Below are positions 26,463-35,639 of a stretch of DNA of 64,000 nt, one piece after another. The stretch lies in NCBI GenBank assembly GCA_000721375.1, contig JOGW01000004.1, positions 361,504 through 425,503 of the forward strand, given 5' to 3'. How positions within the stretch are numbered: the first letter of the stretch is position 1; each line of letters opens with the position of its first letter. Both the position numbers and the translations under genes were made by a program. The notes under the pieces are model-generated. The model was not told where the DNA came from. It was given only the letters and a program-made list of their open reading frames with translations, and ran no database searches. This stretch comes from Streptomyces sp. NRRL B-3428. Lineage in GTDB: Bacteria > Actinomycetota > Actinomycetes > Streptomycetales > Streptomycetaceae.

Positions 26463-29400
26463 CTAGCGGGCGTTGAAGTACTTCGCTTCCGGGTGGTGGA
26501 TGACGATGGCGTCCGTGGACTGCTCCGGGTGGAGCTGGAACTCCTCGCTCAGGTGGACGCCGATGCGCTCGGGCTCGAGGAGCTGTGCGATCTTCGCGCG
26601 GTCCTCCAGGTCGGGGCAGGCCCCGTAACCGAGGGAGAAGCGCGCGCCGCGGTACTTGAGCGCGAACATGTCCTCCATCGCGGAGGGGTCCTCGCCCGAG
26701 AAGCCGAGCTCGGAGCGGACCCGGGCGTGCCAGTACTCGGCGAGCGCCTCGGCCAACTGCACGGACAGGCCGTGCAGTTCGAGGTAGTCACGGTAGGAGT
26801 TGGACTCGAAGAGCTCGGCGGTGGCCTCACCGATCTTCGAGCCGACCGTAACGACCTGCAGGCCCACCACGTCGACCTCGCCGGACTCCTCCGGACGGAA
26901 GAAGTCCGCGAGGCACAGGCGGCGGCCGCGGCGCTGGCGCGGGAAGGTGAAGCGGGTGCGCTCGTTGCCCTGCTCGTCGAGGAGGATCAGGTCCTCTCCC
27001 TTGGAGACACAGGGGAAGTAGCCGTAGACGACGGCCGCTTCGAGCAGGTTCTTGGTGTGCAGCTCGTCCAGCCAGCCGCGCAGCCGCGGACGGCCCTCGG
27101 TCTCGACGAGCTCCTCGTAGGTGGGCCCGTCGCCCTTGCGGTTCTGCTTGAGGCCCCACTGGCCCTTGAACAGCGCGCCCTCGTCCAGCCAGGACGCGTA
27201 CTCCTTGAGCTGGATGCCCTTGATCACGCGGGTGCCCCAGAAGGGCGGCTCCGGGACCGGGTTGTCGATCGACACGTCGGAGCGGCCCTGCGGCTCGTCC
27301 TCGTCGCGCTCGGCCACCTGGACGCCGGTGGCCTTGACGCGGCGCTGCTTGAGCTCGGGAAGGACCGCGCCGGGCACGCCGCGCTTCACTCCGATCAGCG
27401 CGTCCATGAGGCGCAGTCCCTCGAACGCGTCGCGGGCGTAGCGGACTTCGCCCTCGTAGATCTCGTGCAGATCCTGCTCCACGTACGCGCGCGTCAGGGC
27501 CGCGCCGCCGAGGATGACCGGGTAGTCGGCGGCCATCTTGCGCAGGTTCAGCTCCTGCAGGTTCTCCTTCATGATCACGGTGGACTTCACGAGGAGGCCG
27601 GACATGCCGATCACGTCGGCCCGGTGTTCCTCGGCGGCTTCGAGGATCGCGGAGACGGGCTGCTTGATGCCCAGGTTGACGACGTTGTAGCCGTTGTTCG
27701 TCAGGATGATGTCGACGAGGTTCTTGCCGATGTCGTGGACGTCTCCGCGGACGGTGGCAAGGACGATGGTGCCCTTGCCCTCCTCACCCTCGGCCTTCTC
27801 CATGTGCGGTTCGAGGTAGGCCACCGCGGTCTTCATGACCTCGGCGGACTGGAGGACGAACGGCAGCTGCATCTGGCCGGAGCCGAACAGCTCGCCGACC
27901 ACCTTCATGCCTTCGAGCAGGGTGTTGTTGACGATGTCGAGGGCCGGGGTGTCCTGCAGGGCCTCGTCGAGGTCGGCTTCGAGGCCGTTCTTCTCGCCGT
28001 CGATGATGCGGCGCTGCAAGCGCTCGTCGAGCGGAAGGGCGAGCAGCTCCTCCGCCTTGCCCGCCTTCATCGACTTGGTCGAGACGCCCTCGAAGAGCGC
28101 CATCAGCTTCTGCAGCGGGTCGTAGCCCTCGGACCGGCGATCGTGGATCAGGTCGAGCGCGGTGTTGACCTGCTCGTCGTCGAAGCGTGCGATCGGGAGG
28201 ATCTTGGAGGCGTGGACGATCGCCGAGTCCAGACCTGCCTTGACGCACTCGTCGAGGAAGACCGAGTTGAGCAGCACACGGGCGGCCGGGTTGAGGCCGA
28301 ACGAGATGTTCGACAGACCCAGGGTCGTCTGGACGTCCGGGTGGCGCCTCTTCAGCTCGCGGATCGCCTCGATGGTGGCAACGCCGTCCTTGCGGGACTC
28401 CTCCTGGCCCGTACAGATCGTGAAGGTGAGGACGTCGATGAGGATGTCGGACTCGCGGATGCCCCAGTTGCCGGTGAGGTCGTCGATGAGCCGCTCGGCG
28501 ATGGCGACCTTGTGCTCGACGGTGCGGGCCTGGCCCTCCTCGTCGATGGTCAGCGCGATGAGGGCCGCACCGTGCTCCTTGGCAAGCGCGGTGACCGTCG
28601 CGAACCGCGACTCGGGTCCGTCGCCGTCCTCGTAGTTGACGGAGTTGATGACCGAGCGGCCGCCCAGCTTCTCCAACCCGGCCCGGAGCACGGGCAGTTC
28701 CGTGGAGTCGAGGACGATCGGGATGGTGGATGCGGTGGCGAAGAGACCGGCCAGCTTCTCCATGTCGGCGACGCCGTCGCGCCCCACGTAGTCCACGCAG
28801 AGGTCGAGCATGTGGGCGCCCTCGCGGATCTGGTCGCGCGCCATCTCCACACAGTCGTCCCAGCGGGCCTCCAGCATGGCCTCGCGGAACTTCTTCGAAC
28901 CGTTGGCGTTGGTGCGCTCGCCGATCGCCATGTACGAGATGTCCTGGCGGAACGGGACAGCCTGGTAGAGGGAGGCGGCGGACGCCTCGGGCCGCGGCTC
29001 GCGTACCGGCGGGACCTGGCCCTGGACGCGCTCGACGACCTGCCGCAGATGCTCGGGCGTCGTACCGCAGCAGCCTCCGACAAGCGACAGGCCGTACTCG
29101 GAGACGAAGCTCTCGTGGGCGTCGGCGAGTTCGGTGGGCGAGAGCGGGTAGTGGGCGCCGTCCTTGGTGAGGATGGGCAGACCGGCGTTGGGCATGCAGG
29201 ACAGCGGGACGCGGGCGTTACGGGACAGATGGCGCAGGTGCTCGCTCATCTCGGCGGGGCCCGTGGCGCAGTTCATGCCGATCATGTCGATGCCGAGCGG
29301 CTCAAGTGCCGTCAAGGCGGCGCCGATCTCGGTGCCAACGAGCATGGTGCCGGTGGTCTCGACGGTGACCGAGACGATGATCGGCAGGTCGATGCCGGCG

Positions 29401-29987
29401 ATCTCGCGGGCCTTGCGTGCGGCGACAATGGCGGACTTGGTCTGCAGGATGTCCTGGGTCGTCTCGACGATCAGCGCGTCGGCTCCGCCCTCGATGAGGC
29501 CTTCGGCGTTGCGCTGATACGCGTCGCGGATGGTGCGGTAGTCGATGTGCCCGAGGGTGGGCAGCTTGGTGCCGGGGCCCATCGAGCCGAGCACCCAGCG
29601 CTGCTTGCCGGTCTTCGCGGTGTACTCGTCGGCGACCTCGCGGGCCAGTGCGGCGCCCTTGAGCGACAACTCCTGGATCCGGTGGGCGATGTCGTACTCG
29701 CCGAGCGCGGAGTGGTTGCAGTTGAAGGTGTTGGTGCCCACACAGTCAGTGCCGACCGCGAAGTACGCGTCGTGCACCGAGCGGACGATGTCGGGGCGGG
29801 AGACGTTGAGGATCTCGTTGCAGCCCTCGAGGTCCTGGAAGTCCTCGAGGGTGGGGTCCTGGGCCTGCAGCATGGTGCCCATCGCACCGTCGGAGACCAC
29901 GACCCGGGTGGCGAAGGCCTCCCGGAGTGCGGCGGCCCGCTCACGGGCGGTCAGGTCAGGCGTGGACGGGGTCGGCTGCGAGGCCAT
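26463..29987 (-). CDS. metH: Cobalamin-dependent methionine synthase MetH
   Basis: MetH methylates homocysteine from 5-methyltetrahydrofolate through methylcobalamin. The 1174-residue protein has all modules in order. The homocysteine domain has VVSDGAMGTMLQAQD and zinc cysteines in GMNCATGP and GGCCGTTPEH. The folate domain has NGSKKFREAMLEARWDDCVE. The cobalamin-binding domain has GDVHDIGKNLVDIILTNNGY, with DxHxxG ligating cobalt. The C-terminal reactivation domain ends STDAIVIHHPEAKYFNAR. The ATG at 29987 has GGGAG 8 bases upstream; the longer open frame upstream is not coding. It diverges from gylR with 259 bases between. I see no cobalamin riboswitch in the leader. Confidence 0.97.
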   Translation of the reverse strand: MASQPTPSTPDLTARERAAALREAFATRVVVSDGAMGTMLQAQDPTLEDFQDLEGCNEILNVSRPDIVRSVHDAYFAVGTDCVGTNTFNCNHSALGEYDIAHRIQELSLKGAALAREVADEYTAKTGKQRWVLGSMGPGTKLPTLGHIDYRTIRDAYQRNAEGLIEGGADALIVETTQDILQTKSAIVAARKAREIAGIDLPIIVSVTVETTGTMLVGTEIGAALTALEPLGIDMIGMNCATGPAEMSEHLRHLSRNARVPLSCMPNAGLPILTKDGAHYPLSPTELADAHESFVSEYGLSLVGGCCGTTPEHLRQVVERVQGQVPPVREPRPEASAASLYQAVPFRQDISYMAIGERTNANGSKKFREAMLEARWDDCVEMARDQIREGAHMLDLCVDYVGRDGVADMEKLAGLFATASTIPIVLDSTELPVLRAGLEKLGGRSVINSVNYEDGDGPESRFATVTALAKEHGAALIALTIDEEGQARTVEHKVAIAERLIDDLTGNWGIRESDILIDVLTFTICTGQEESRKDGVATIEAIRELKRRHPDVQTTLGLSNISFGLNPAARVLLNSVFLDECVKAGLDSAIVHASKILPIARFDDEQVNTALDLIHDRRSEGYDPLQKLMALFEGVSTKSMKAGKAEELLALPLDERLQRRIIDGEKNGLEADLDEALQDTPALDIVNNTLLEGMKVVGELFGSGQMQLPFVLQSAEVMKTAVAYLEPHMEKAEGEEGKGTIVLATVRGDVHDIGKNLVDIILTNNGYNVVNLGIKQPVSAILEAAEEHRADVIGMSGLLVKSTVIMKENLQELNLRKMAADYPVILGGAALTRAYVEQDLHEIYEGEVRYARDAFEGLRLMDALIGVKRGVPGAVLPELKQRRVKATGVQVAERDEDEPQGRSDVSIDNPVPEPPFWGTRVIKGIQLKEYASWLDEGALFKGQWGLKQNRKGDGPTYEELVETEGRPRLRGWLDELHTKNLLEAAVVYGYFPCVSKGEDLILLDEQGNERTRFTFPRQRRGRRLCLADFFRPEESGEVDVVGLQVVTVGSKIGEATAELFESNSYRDYLELHGLSVQLAEALAEYWHARVRSELGFSGEDPSAMEDMFALKYRGARFSLGYGACPDLEDRAKIAQLLEPERIGVHLSEEFQLHPEQSTDAIVIHHPEAKYFNAR

Positions 29988-30208
29988 GGAAGAGCTCCCT
30001 GGAGTGCGACGGCTGTCGGCTTTGCGCCCTCCCGGCGGACGGCGCACCCGGCCAGGGTAGCCGGGACCAAGGTCCTGGGTGAGGGGCGTCCCAGGGGACG
30101 GACGGCGGAGGCGGGCGTCATGGCCGTACCGGGCATGGGCCACGATGTCGGCCGGATACGGAAATCGACGGTGCTCGCCATTAGGACAAGGTCGACAACG
30201 GCCGATAG

Positions 30209-30226
30209 TGTTCAGCATTGTCGAAC
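30209..30226. promoter_or_regulatory. Probable GylR operator in front of gylR
   Basis: The 12-mer GCATTGTCGAAC at 30215-30226 is repeated exactly in front of glpF (31162-31173). Here it is part of the dyad GTTC-N9-GAAC. It lies 21 bases before the gylR start, fitting autoregulation. Basis: the repeat is seen; binding by GylR is inferred. Confidence 0.5.
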
Positions 30227-30246
30227 GACCAGAGGGGTTTCAGGCG

Positions 30247-31011
30247 ATGGCGAAGAACATTCAGTCGCTCGAGCGCGCGGCCGCCATGCTGCGGCTGCTC
30301 GCCGGCGGCGAGCGGCGCCTCGGCCTCTCCGACATCGCCTCGTCCCTCGGCCTGGCCAAGGGCACCGCGCACGGCATTCTGCGCACCCTGCAGGCAGAGG
30401 GCTTCGTCGAGCAGGACGCCGCCTCGGGCCGCTACCAGCTGGGCGCCGAGCTGCTGCGGCTCGGCAACAGCTATCTCGACATCCACGAGCTGCGCGCCCG
30501 CGCACTCGTATGGACCGACGACCTGGCCCGTTCCAGCGGGGAGAGCGTCTACCTGGGCGTCCTGCACCAGCACGGGGTCCTGATCGTGCACCACGTCTTC
30601 CGGCCCGACGAGTCACGTCAGGTGCTCGAAGTCGGTGCGATGCACCCGCTGCACTCGACCGCGCTCGGCAAGGTCCTCTCCGCCTACGACCCGGTGGCGC
30701 ACAGTGAGGTCGTCGAGGTGGAGCGCAAGGAGTTCACGCCCCGCACCGTCACGGCGCTCGACGACTTCGAGTCGGTCCTCGATCTGACCCGCGCGCGCGG
30801 GTGGGCCTCCGATGTGGAGGAGACCTGGGACGGGGTGGCCTCGGTGGCCGCGCCCATCCACGACCGGCGGCGGATGCCGGTCGGCGCGGTCGGCATCACC
30901 GGCGCCGTGGAGCGGGTGTGCGACGGCGGCGAGCTGCGCAACGAGCTGGTCGCGGCGGTACGGGACTGTGCCCGCGCGGTGTCGCGGGATCTGGGCGCGG
31001 GCAGGTTCTGA
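30247..31011 (+). CDS. gylR: Glycerol operon regulator GylR (IclR family)
   Basis: A 254-residue IclR-type regulator. The N-terminal winged helix is SLERAAAMLRLLAGGERRLG and LSDIASSLGLAKGTAHGILR. The C-terminal effector domain is VYLGVLHQHGVLIVHHVFRP with LHSTALGKVLSAY and VAAPIHDRRRMPVGAVGITG. In S. coelicolor the gene in this position, GylR, represses the glycerol operon and is inactivated by glycerol or glycerol-3-phosphate. The ATG at 30247 begins the IclR-typical MAKNIQSLERA. It is followed by glpF after a 266-base promoter region. Confidence 0.95.
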   Translation: MAKNIQSLERAAAMLRLLAGGERRLGLSDIASSLGLAKGTAHGILRTLQAEGFVEQDAASGRYQLGAELLRLGNSYLDIHELRARALVWTDDLARSSGESVYLGVLHQHGVLIVHHVFRPDESRQVLEVGAMHPLHSTALGKVLSAYDPVAHSEVVEVERKEFTPRTVTALDDFESVLDLTRARGWASDVEETWDGVASVAAPIHDRRRMPVGAVGITGAVERVCDGGELRNELVAAVRDCARAVSRDLGAGRF

Positions 31012-31029
31012 GCGGTCTCCGCCCAGCCC

Positions 31030-31079
31030 CTGTTCCCTTCGACGCCCTGCGGCCCTGTTCCCTTCGACGCCCTTCGGCC
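31030..31079. repeat. Tandem 25-bp repeat after gylR
   Basis: Two adjacent 25-base copies, each starting CTGTTCCCTTCGACGCCCT, differ at one base (31049 versus 31074). They lie in the gylR-glpF spacer just after the gylR stop. No function is evident. Confidence 0.85.
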
Positions 31080-31161
31080 CCTCCCGTAACGATCGGGATT
31101 CCCCCACCCACAAGTCTTGACGTCGAGTTAATCCGGGAACAAGACTTCCGTTCATCGGTCG

Positions 31162-31173
31162 GCATTGTCGAAC
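31162..31173. promoter_or_regulatory. Second copy of the GCATTGTCGAAC motif, in front of glpF
   Basis: An exact copy of the 12-mer seen before gylR. A GTTC 11 bases upstream and the GAAC within the motif give a looser inverted pair than at gylR. It lies about 105 bases before the glpF start, consistent with control of the glycerol operon promoter. Confidence 0.5.
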
Positions 31174-31277
31174 AGCTACCGGCAATACGGGGTAGGGTGT
31201 GACAACGCGGATCGAGCATCGGCCCAACTACCTGGCTCTGCCCGGTAAATCACCTGGACGAAGGACAAGGGAGTCAC

Positions 31278-32066
31278 GTGTCCAGCTCAGACATCTTTAT
31301 CGGCGAGACCATCGGTACCGCCGTGCTCATCCTGCTCGGCGGCGGTGTCTGTGCCGCCGTCACGCTCAAGCACTCGAAGGCCCGCAACGCCGGATGGCTC
31401 GCGATCACCTTCGGCTGGGGCTTCGCCGTGCTGACCGCCGCGTATCTCGCGGGCGGTGTCTCGGGCGCCCACCTCAACCCGGCCGTCACGATCGGTCTGG
31501 CGATCCAGGGCGGGACCGAGTGGGGCGATGTTCCGCTCTACCTCTTCTCCCAGCTGCTCGGCGCCATGATCGGTGCGGTGCTCGTCTGGATCACGTACTA
31601 CGGACAGTTCCAGGCGCACCTCACCGACCGCGAGATCGTCGGCGGTCCGGGTGCGCAGGACACGGTCAAGGCCGTCTCGAAGGACGCGCCGGGACCGGTG
31701 CTCGGCATCTTCTCCACCGGTCCGGAGATCCGTAACGTCGCGCAGAACCTGGCCACGGAGATCATCGCCACCGTCGTCCTGGTCCTCGCGATCCTCACGC
31801 AGGGCCTCAACGCCGAGGGCAACGGACTCGGGGTGCTCGGCGCTCTGGTCACCTCGCTCGTCGTGGTCGGCATCGGCCTCTCGCTCGGCGGTCCCACCGG
31901 GTACGCCATCAACCCGGTGCGTGACCTCGGCCCGCGCATCGTCCACTCGCTGCTTCCGCTGCCCAACAAGGGCGGTTCGGACTGGTCCTACGCCTGGATC
32001 CCGGTCGTCGGACCGATCATCGGCGGTGTGATCGCGGGCGGTCTCTACAAGATCGCCTTCGCCTGA
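31278..32066 (+). CDS. glpF: Glycerol facilitator (aquaglyceroporin)
   Basis: A 262-residue six-helix channel of the MIP family that lets glycerol enter by diffusion. The first pore box is [11 protein letters not shown], with the exact NPA. The second is [15 protein letters not shown]: the NPA is replaced by NPV, followed by the arginine and the D that mark glycerol-selective members. The GTG start at 31278 has AAGGGAG upstream. It is the first structural gene of the operon, followed by glpK after 106 bases. Retention of Arg-Asp after the second box supports glycerol rather than water transport. Confidence 0.95.
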   Translation: MSSSDIFIGETIGTAVLILLGGGVCAAVTLKHSKARNAGWLAITFGWGFAVLTAAYLAGGVSGAHLNPAVTIGLAIQGGTEWGDVPLYLFSQLLGAMIGAVLVWITYYGQFQAHLTDREIVGGPGAQDTVKAVSKDAPGPVLGIFSTGPEIRNVAQNLATEIIATVVLVLAILTQGLNAEGNGLGVLGALVTSLVVVGIGLSLGGPTGYAINPVRDLGPRIVHSLLPLPNKGGSDWSYAWIPVVGPIIGGVIAGGLYKIAFA

Positions 32067-32079
32067 CCGACATAGAGAG

Positions 32080-32121
32080 CGACGCACAGGGCGACGCATA
32101 GAGCGACGCACAGAGCGACAG
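32080..32121. repeat. 12-bp tandem repeats in the glpF-glpK spacer
   Basis: GCGACGCACAGG, GCGACGCATAGA, GCGACGCACAGA and a partial fourth copy recur with an exact 12-base period. The repeats lie between the glpF stop and the glpK ribosome binding region. Confidence 0.8.
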
Positions 32122-32172
32122 CTACAGGGACACACGAGCCGCCGCCGTACACAGACTTCTGGAGCACGAGAA

Positions 32173-33702
32173 ATGACCGACGCACACACCACAGGGCCGT
32201 TCATCGCGGCGATCGACCAGGGCACGACCTCGAGCCGCTGCATCGTCTTCGACACCGACGGCCGGATCGTCTCCGTCGACCAGCGCGAGCACGAGCAGAT
32301 CTTCCCCAAGCCGGGCTGGGTCGAGCACGACGCCAAGGAGATCTGGGCCAACGTCGAGTCCGTCGTGGCCGGCGCGATCGCCAAGGCGGGCATCACCTCC
32401 GCCGACGTCAAGGCGATCGGTATCACCAACCAGCGTGAGACCACGCTGATGTGGGACAAGAACACCGGCGAGCCGGTGCACAACGCGATCGTGTGGCAGG
32501 ACACCCGCACCGACGCACTGTGCAAGGAGCTCGGCCGCAACGTCGGCCAGGACCGCTTCCGCCGTGAGACCGGTCTGCCGCTCGCCTCGTACTTCTCGGG
32601 CCCGAAGGTCCGCTGGCTGCTCGACAACGTCGAGGGTCTGCGCGAGCGCGCCGAACGTGGCGAGATCCTCTTCGGCACGATGGACTCCTGGGTCATCTGG
32701 AACCTGACCGGTGGCGTGGACGGCGGTGTGCACGTCACGGACGTCACCAACGCCTCGCGCACCATGCTGATGAACCTGCACGACATGGCCTGGGACGAGC
32801 GCATCCTGCACTCGATGGACATCCCTGCCGCGGTGCTCCCGGAGATCCGTTCCTCCGCCGAGGTGTACGGGCACGCCAAGGACGGCGTCCTCGCGGGCGT
32901 GCCGGTCGCCTCGGCGCTCGGTGACCAGCAGGCCGCGCTGTTCGGCCAGACCTGCTTCGCCGAGGGCGAGGCCAAGTCCACGTACGGCACCGGCACCTTC
33001 ATGCTGATGAACACCGGTGAGACGCCGGTCAACTCGTACAACGGACTTCTCACGACCGTCGGTTACCGCATCGGCGACCAGAAGCCGGTGTACGCGCTCG
33101 AGGGCTCGATCGCTGTCACGGGCTCGCTCGTGCAGTGGATGCGTGACCAGATGGGGCTGATCAACTCGGCCGCGGAGATCGAGACGCTGGCCTCCAGCGT
33201 CGAGGACAACGGCGGCGCGTACTTCGTGCCGGCCTTCTCCGGTCTGTTCGCCCCGTACTGGCGCTCCGACGCCCGTGGTGTGATCGCCGGTCTGACGCGT
33301 TACGTGACGAAGGCGCACATCGCGCGAGCCGTGCTCGAAGCGACCGCCTGGCAGACCCGCGAGATCACCGACGCCATGACGAAGGACTCCGGTGTCGAGC
33401 TGACCGCGCTCAAGGTCGACGGCGGTATGACCTCCAACAACCTGCTGATGCAGACCCTTTCGGACTTCCTGGACGCGCCTGTCGTACGTCCGATGGTGGC
33501 CGAGACGACCTGCCTGGGAGCCGCCTACGCCGCCGGTCTGGCCGTCGGCTACTGGCCGGACACCGACGCCCTGCGGGCCAACTGGCGCCGCGCCGCGGAG
33601 TGGACCCCGCGGATGGACGCCGACCAGCGGGACCGTGAGTACAAGAGCTGGCTCAAGGCCGTGGAGCGGACCATGGGTTGGGTCGAGGATGACGAGGCCT
33701 GA
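32173..33702 (+). CDS. glpK: Glycerol kinase
   Basis: Phosphorylates glycerol with ATP to sn-glycerol-3-phosphate, trapping it in the cell. The 509-residue FGGY-family protein starts with the phosphate-1 motif [18 protein letters not shown]. Other family signatures are [44 protein letters not shown] and [12 protein letters not shown]. Length matches GlpK (about 500). It corresponds to gylA of the S. coelicolor operon. Two hairpins separate it from glpD. Confidence 0.98.
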   Translation: MTDAHTTGPFIAAIDQGTTSSRCIVFDTDGRIVSVDQREHEQIFPKPGWVEHDAKEIWANVESVVAGAIAKAGITSADVKAIGITNQRETTLMWDKNTGEPVHNAIVWQDTRTDALCKELGRNVGQDRFRRETGLPLASYFSGPKVRWLLDNVEGLRERAERGEILFGTMDSWVIWNLTGGVDGGVHVTDVTNASRTMLMNLHDMAWDERILHSMDIPAAVLPEIRSSAEVYGHAKDGVLAGVPVASALGDQQAALFGQTCFAEGEAKSTYGTGTFMLMNTGETPVNSYNGLLTTVGYRIGDQKPVYALEGSIAVTGSLVQWMRDQMGLINSAAEIETLASSVEDNGGAYFVPAFSGLFAPYWRSDARGVIAGLTRYVTKAHIARAVLEATAWQTREITDAMTKDSGVELTALKVDGGMTSNNLLMQTLSDFLDAPVVRPMVAETTCLGAAYAAGLAVGYWPDTDALRANWRRAAEWTPRMDADQRDREYKSWLKAVERTMGWVEDDEA

Positions 33703-33728
33703 AAGGCCGCAAGACGCACAGACCTGAC

Positions 33729-33794
33729 AGGCCGGGAAACCGACCTGGCCGGCCTTGCTGGATGGAGTCCCGTACCGGCTGAGTACGGGGCTCC
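33729..33794 (+). other. Two intercistronic hairpins between glpK and glpD
   Basis: AGGCCGG / CCGGCCT (33729-33755) and GGAGTCCCGTAC / GTACGGGGCTCC (33764-33794, one G-T pair) lie back to back in the 107-base spacer. The second ends 3 bases before the glpD GAGGAG ribosome binding site. They may be an mRNA processing or attenuation element that sets relative expression. Confidence 0.55.
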
Positions 33795-33809
33795 GACGAG
33801 GAGTTGACC

Positions 33810-35420
33810 ATGAGCACCACCCTGCAGAGCATCCCCTCCCTCGGGACGCACGCGGCCTCGGGTATCAACCCGGGGCGCGCCGAGATCCGGGAGCGGCTGA
33901 GCCGTGCCTCGTACGACCTGTTGGTCATCGGCGGCGGGATCCTGGGCATTTCCACCGCGTGGCATGCCGCGCAGTCCGGGCTGCGGGTGGCGCTCGTGGA
34001 CGCAGGTGACTTCGCCGGCGCCACCTCCTCCGCCTCCTCCAAGCTGCTGCACGGCGGTCTGCGGTATCTGCAGACCGGCGCGGTGAAGCTGGTCGCGGAG
34101 AACCACTTCGAGCGCCGTGCGGTCTCCCGTCAGGTCGCCCCGCATCTCGCCAATCCGCTGACCTTCTACCTGCCCGTGTACAAGGGCGGTCCGCACGGTG
34201 CGGCGAAGCTGGGCGCGGGTGTGTTCGCGTACAGCGCGCTCTCCGCGTTCGGCGACGGTGTGGGGCATCTGCTCAGCCCGTCGAAGGCCGCGCAGGACGT
34301 GCCGGAGCTGCGGACCGACAACCTCAAGGCCGTGGCCGTGTACGGCGACGACCAGATGAACGACGCGCGGATGGCCCTGATGACGGTCCGTGCGGCCGTG
34401 GACTCGGGCGCCGTGGTGCTGAACCACGCCGAGGTGACCGGGCTTCGCTTCACGCGCGGCCGGGTCACCGGCGCCGAGCTCAAGGACCGCCTCGACGGTA
34501 CGGAGTTCGGGGTCGACGCAAGGCTCGTACTGAACGCGACCGGTCCGTGGGTGGATCACCTGCGCTCGCTGGAGGACCCGAACGCGGCTCCTTCCATCCG
34601 GCTCTCCAAGGGCGCCCACCTCGTCCTCAAGCGCACCTCGCCGTGGAAGGCCGCCCTGGCCACCCCGATCGACAAGTACCGCATCACGTTCGCCCTGCCG
34701 TGGGAGGACATGCTGCTGCTCGGCACCACGGACGAGGTGTACGAGGGCGATCCGCGCGAGGTGTCCGTCACCGAGCAGGACACGAAGCAGATCCTGGACG
34801 AGGCCGCCTTCTCTATCCGCGACCAGCAGCTGTCGCCCGACCTCATCACGTACTCCTTCGCGGGTCTGCGCGTGCTGCCCGGTGGTCCGGGCGACACCGC
34901 GAAGGCCAAGCGCGAGACGGTCGTGACCGAGGGCAGGGGCGGGATGCTGTCGGTGGCCGGCGGCAAGTGGACCACCTTCCGGCACATCGGGCGCACCGTG
35001 ATGCAGAAGCTGGCGGAACTGCCCGGGCACCCGCTGGGCGAGGACATGGAACCCGTCGGCAAGCTGCCCAAGAAGCTGCCGCTGCCCGGTATCGCCAACC
35101 CGCGCGCGGTCGCCCACCGCCTCCTGGTGGACGGTCCGGCGCCCGGTCCTCGGATGTCGGCCGACACCGCGCGCCATCTCGCCACGCACTACGGCTCGCT
35201 GGCCTTCGACATCGCCCGTATCGCCAACGAGCGTCCCGAGCTCGCCGAGCGCATCCACCCGGACGCCCCGGAGATCTGGGCGCAGGTCGTCTACGCCCGC
35301 GATCACGAGTGGGCCGAGACGGCGGACGACGTGCTGCGCCGCCGTACGACGCTGACCATCCGCGGTCTCGCCACCGACGAGGTGCGCGGCAAGGTCCAGG
35401 GGCTGCTCGACGGCAAGTAG
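33810..35420 (+). CDS. glpD: Aerobic glycerol-3-phosphate dehydrogenase
   Basis: Oxidises glycerol-3-phosphate to dihydroxyacetone phosphate, passing electrons to the membrane quinone pool. The 536-residue flavoprotein has the FAD dinucleotide motif DLLVIGGGILGISTAWHAAQ, SSKLLHGGLRYLQTGAVKLV, the DARLVLNATGPWVDHL block and a C-terminal DAO-C domain (MSADTARHLATHYGSLAFDI). The ATG at 33810 has GAGGAG 6 bases upstream; the TTG two codons earlier is rejected. It is the last gene of the operon and corresponds to gylB. Confidence 0.97.
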   Translation: MSTTLQSIPSLGTHAASGINPGRAEIRERLSRASYDLLVIGGGILGISTAWHAAQSGLRVALVDAGDFAGATSSASSKLLHGGLRYLQTGAVKLVAENHFERRAVSRQVAPHLANPLTFYLPVYKGGPHGAAKLGAGVFAYSALSAFGDGVGHLLSPSKAAQDVPELRTDNLKAVAVYGDDQMNDARMALMTVRAAVDSGAVVLNHAEVTGLRFTRGRVTGAELKDRLDGTEFGVDARLVLNATGPWVDHLRSLEDPNAAPSIRLSKGAHLVLKRTSPWKAALATPIDKYRITFALPWEDMLLLGTTDEVYEGDPREVSVTEQDTKQILDEAAFSIRDQQLSPDLITYSFAGLRVLPGGPGDTAKAKRETVVTEGRGGMLSVAGGKWTTFRHIGRTVMQKLAELPGHPLGEDMEPVGKLPKKLPLPGIANPRAVAHRLLVDGPAPGPRMSADTARHLATHYGSLAFDIARIANERPELAERIHPDAPEIWAQVVYARDHEWAETADDVLRRRTTLTIRGLATDEVRGKVQGLLDGK

Positions 35421-35430
35421 CGCCGAGTGG

Positions 35431-35492
35431 CCCCGTGGACACGGGGAATCGGGGGATGTGAGGGGCGGTCGCCGGCGCGGCCGTCCCTCACA
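35431..35492 (+). terminator. Terminator of the glycerol operon
   Basis: A small CCCCGT / ACGGGG hairpin (35431-35446) is followed by a larger one whose arms start TGTGAGGGGCGG and end CCGTCCCTCACA (35457-35492), with two G-U pairs. Together they follow the glpD stop directly. Confidence 0.7.
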
Positions 35493-35639
35493 CCTGTCTG
35501 CGAAGCATCGGAACTGTCACGACAACGCTGCCATCCCTACGGACAGTCATGGCAAGCGCTTCATCTGCGAGAACGCCTTCCCACACCGCCGAACGGCCGC
35601 ATAATGGCCGAATACATCGGAGGTATCAGGGAGGGCGCC

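Noticed and set aside
29988..30246. Cobalamin riboswitch in front of metH
   Set aside because: I looked for a B12-box core and paired arms in the leader and saw none. A search with the Rfam cobalamin model would be decisive.
26352..30707. A very long open frame (about 1450 codons) on the plus strand opposite metH
   Set aside because: It is the antisense shadow of the metH frame, common in GC-rich DNA; it has no ribosome binding site, family motif or sensible composition.
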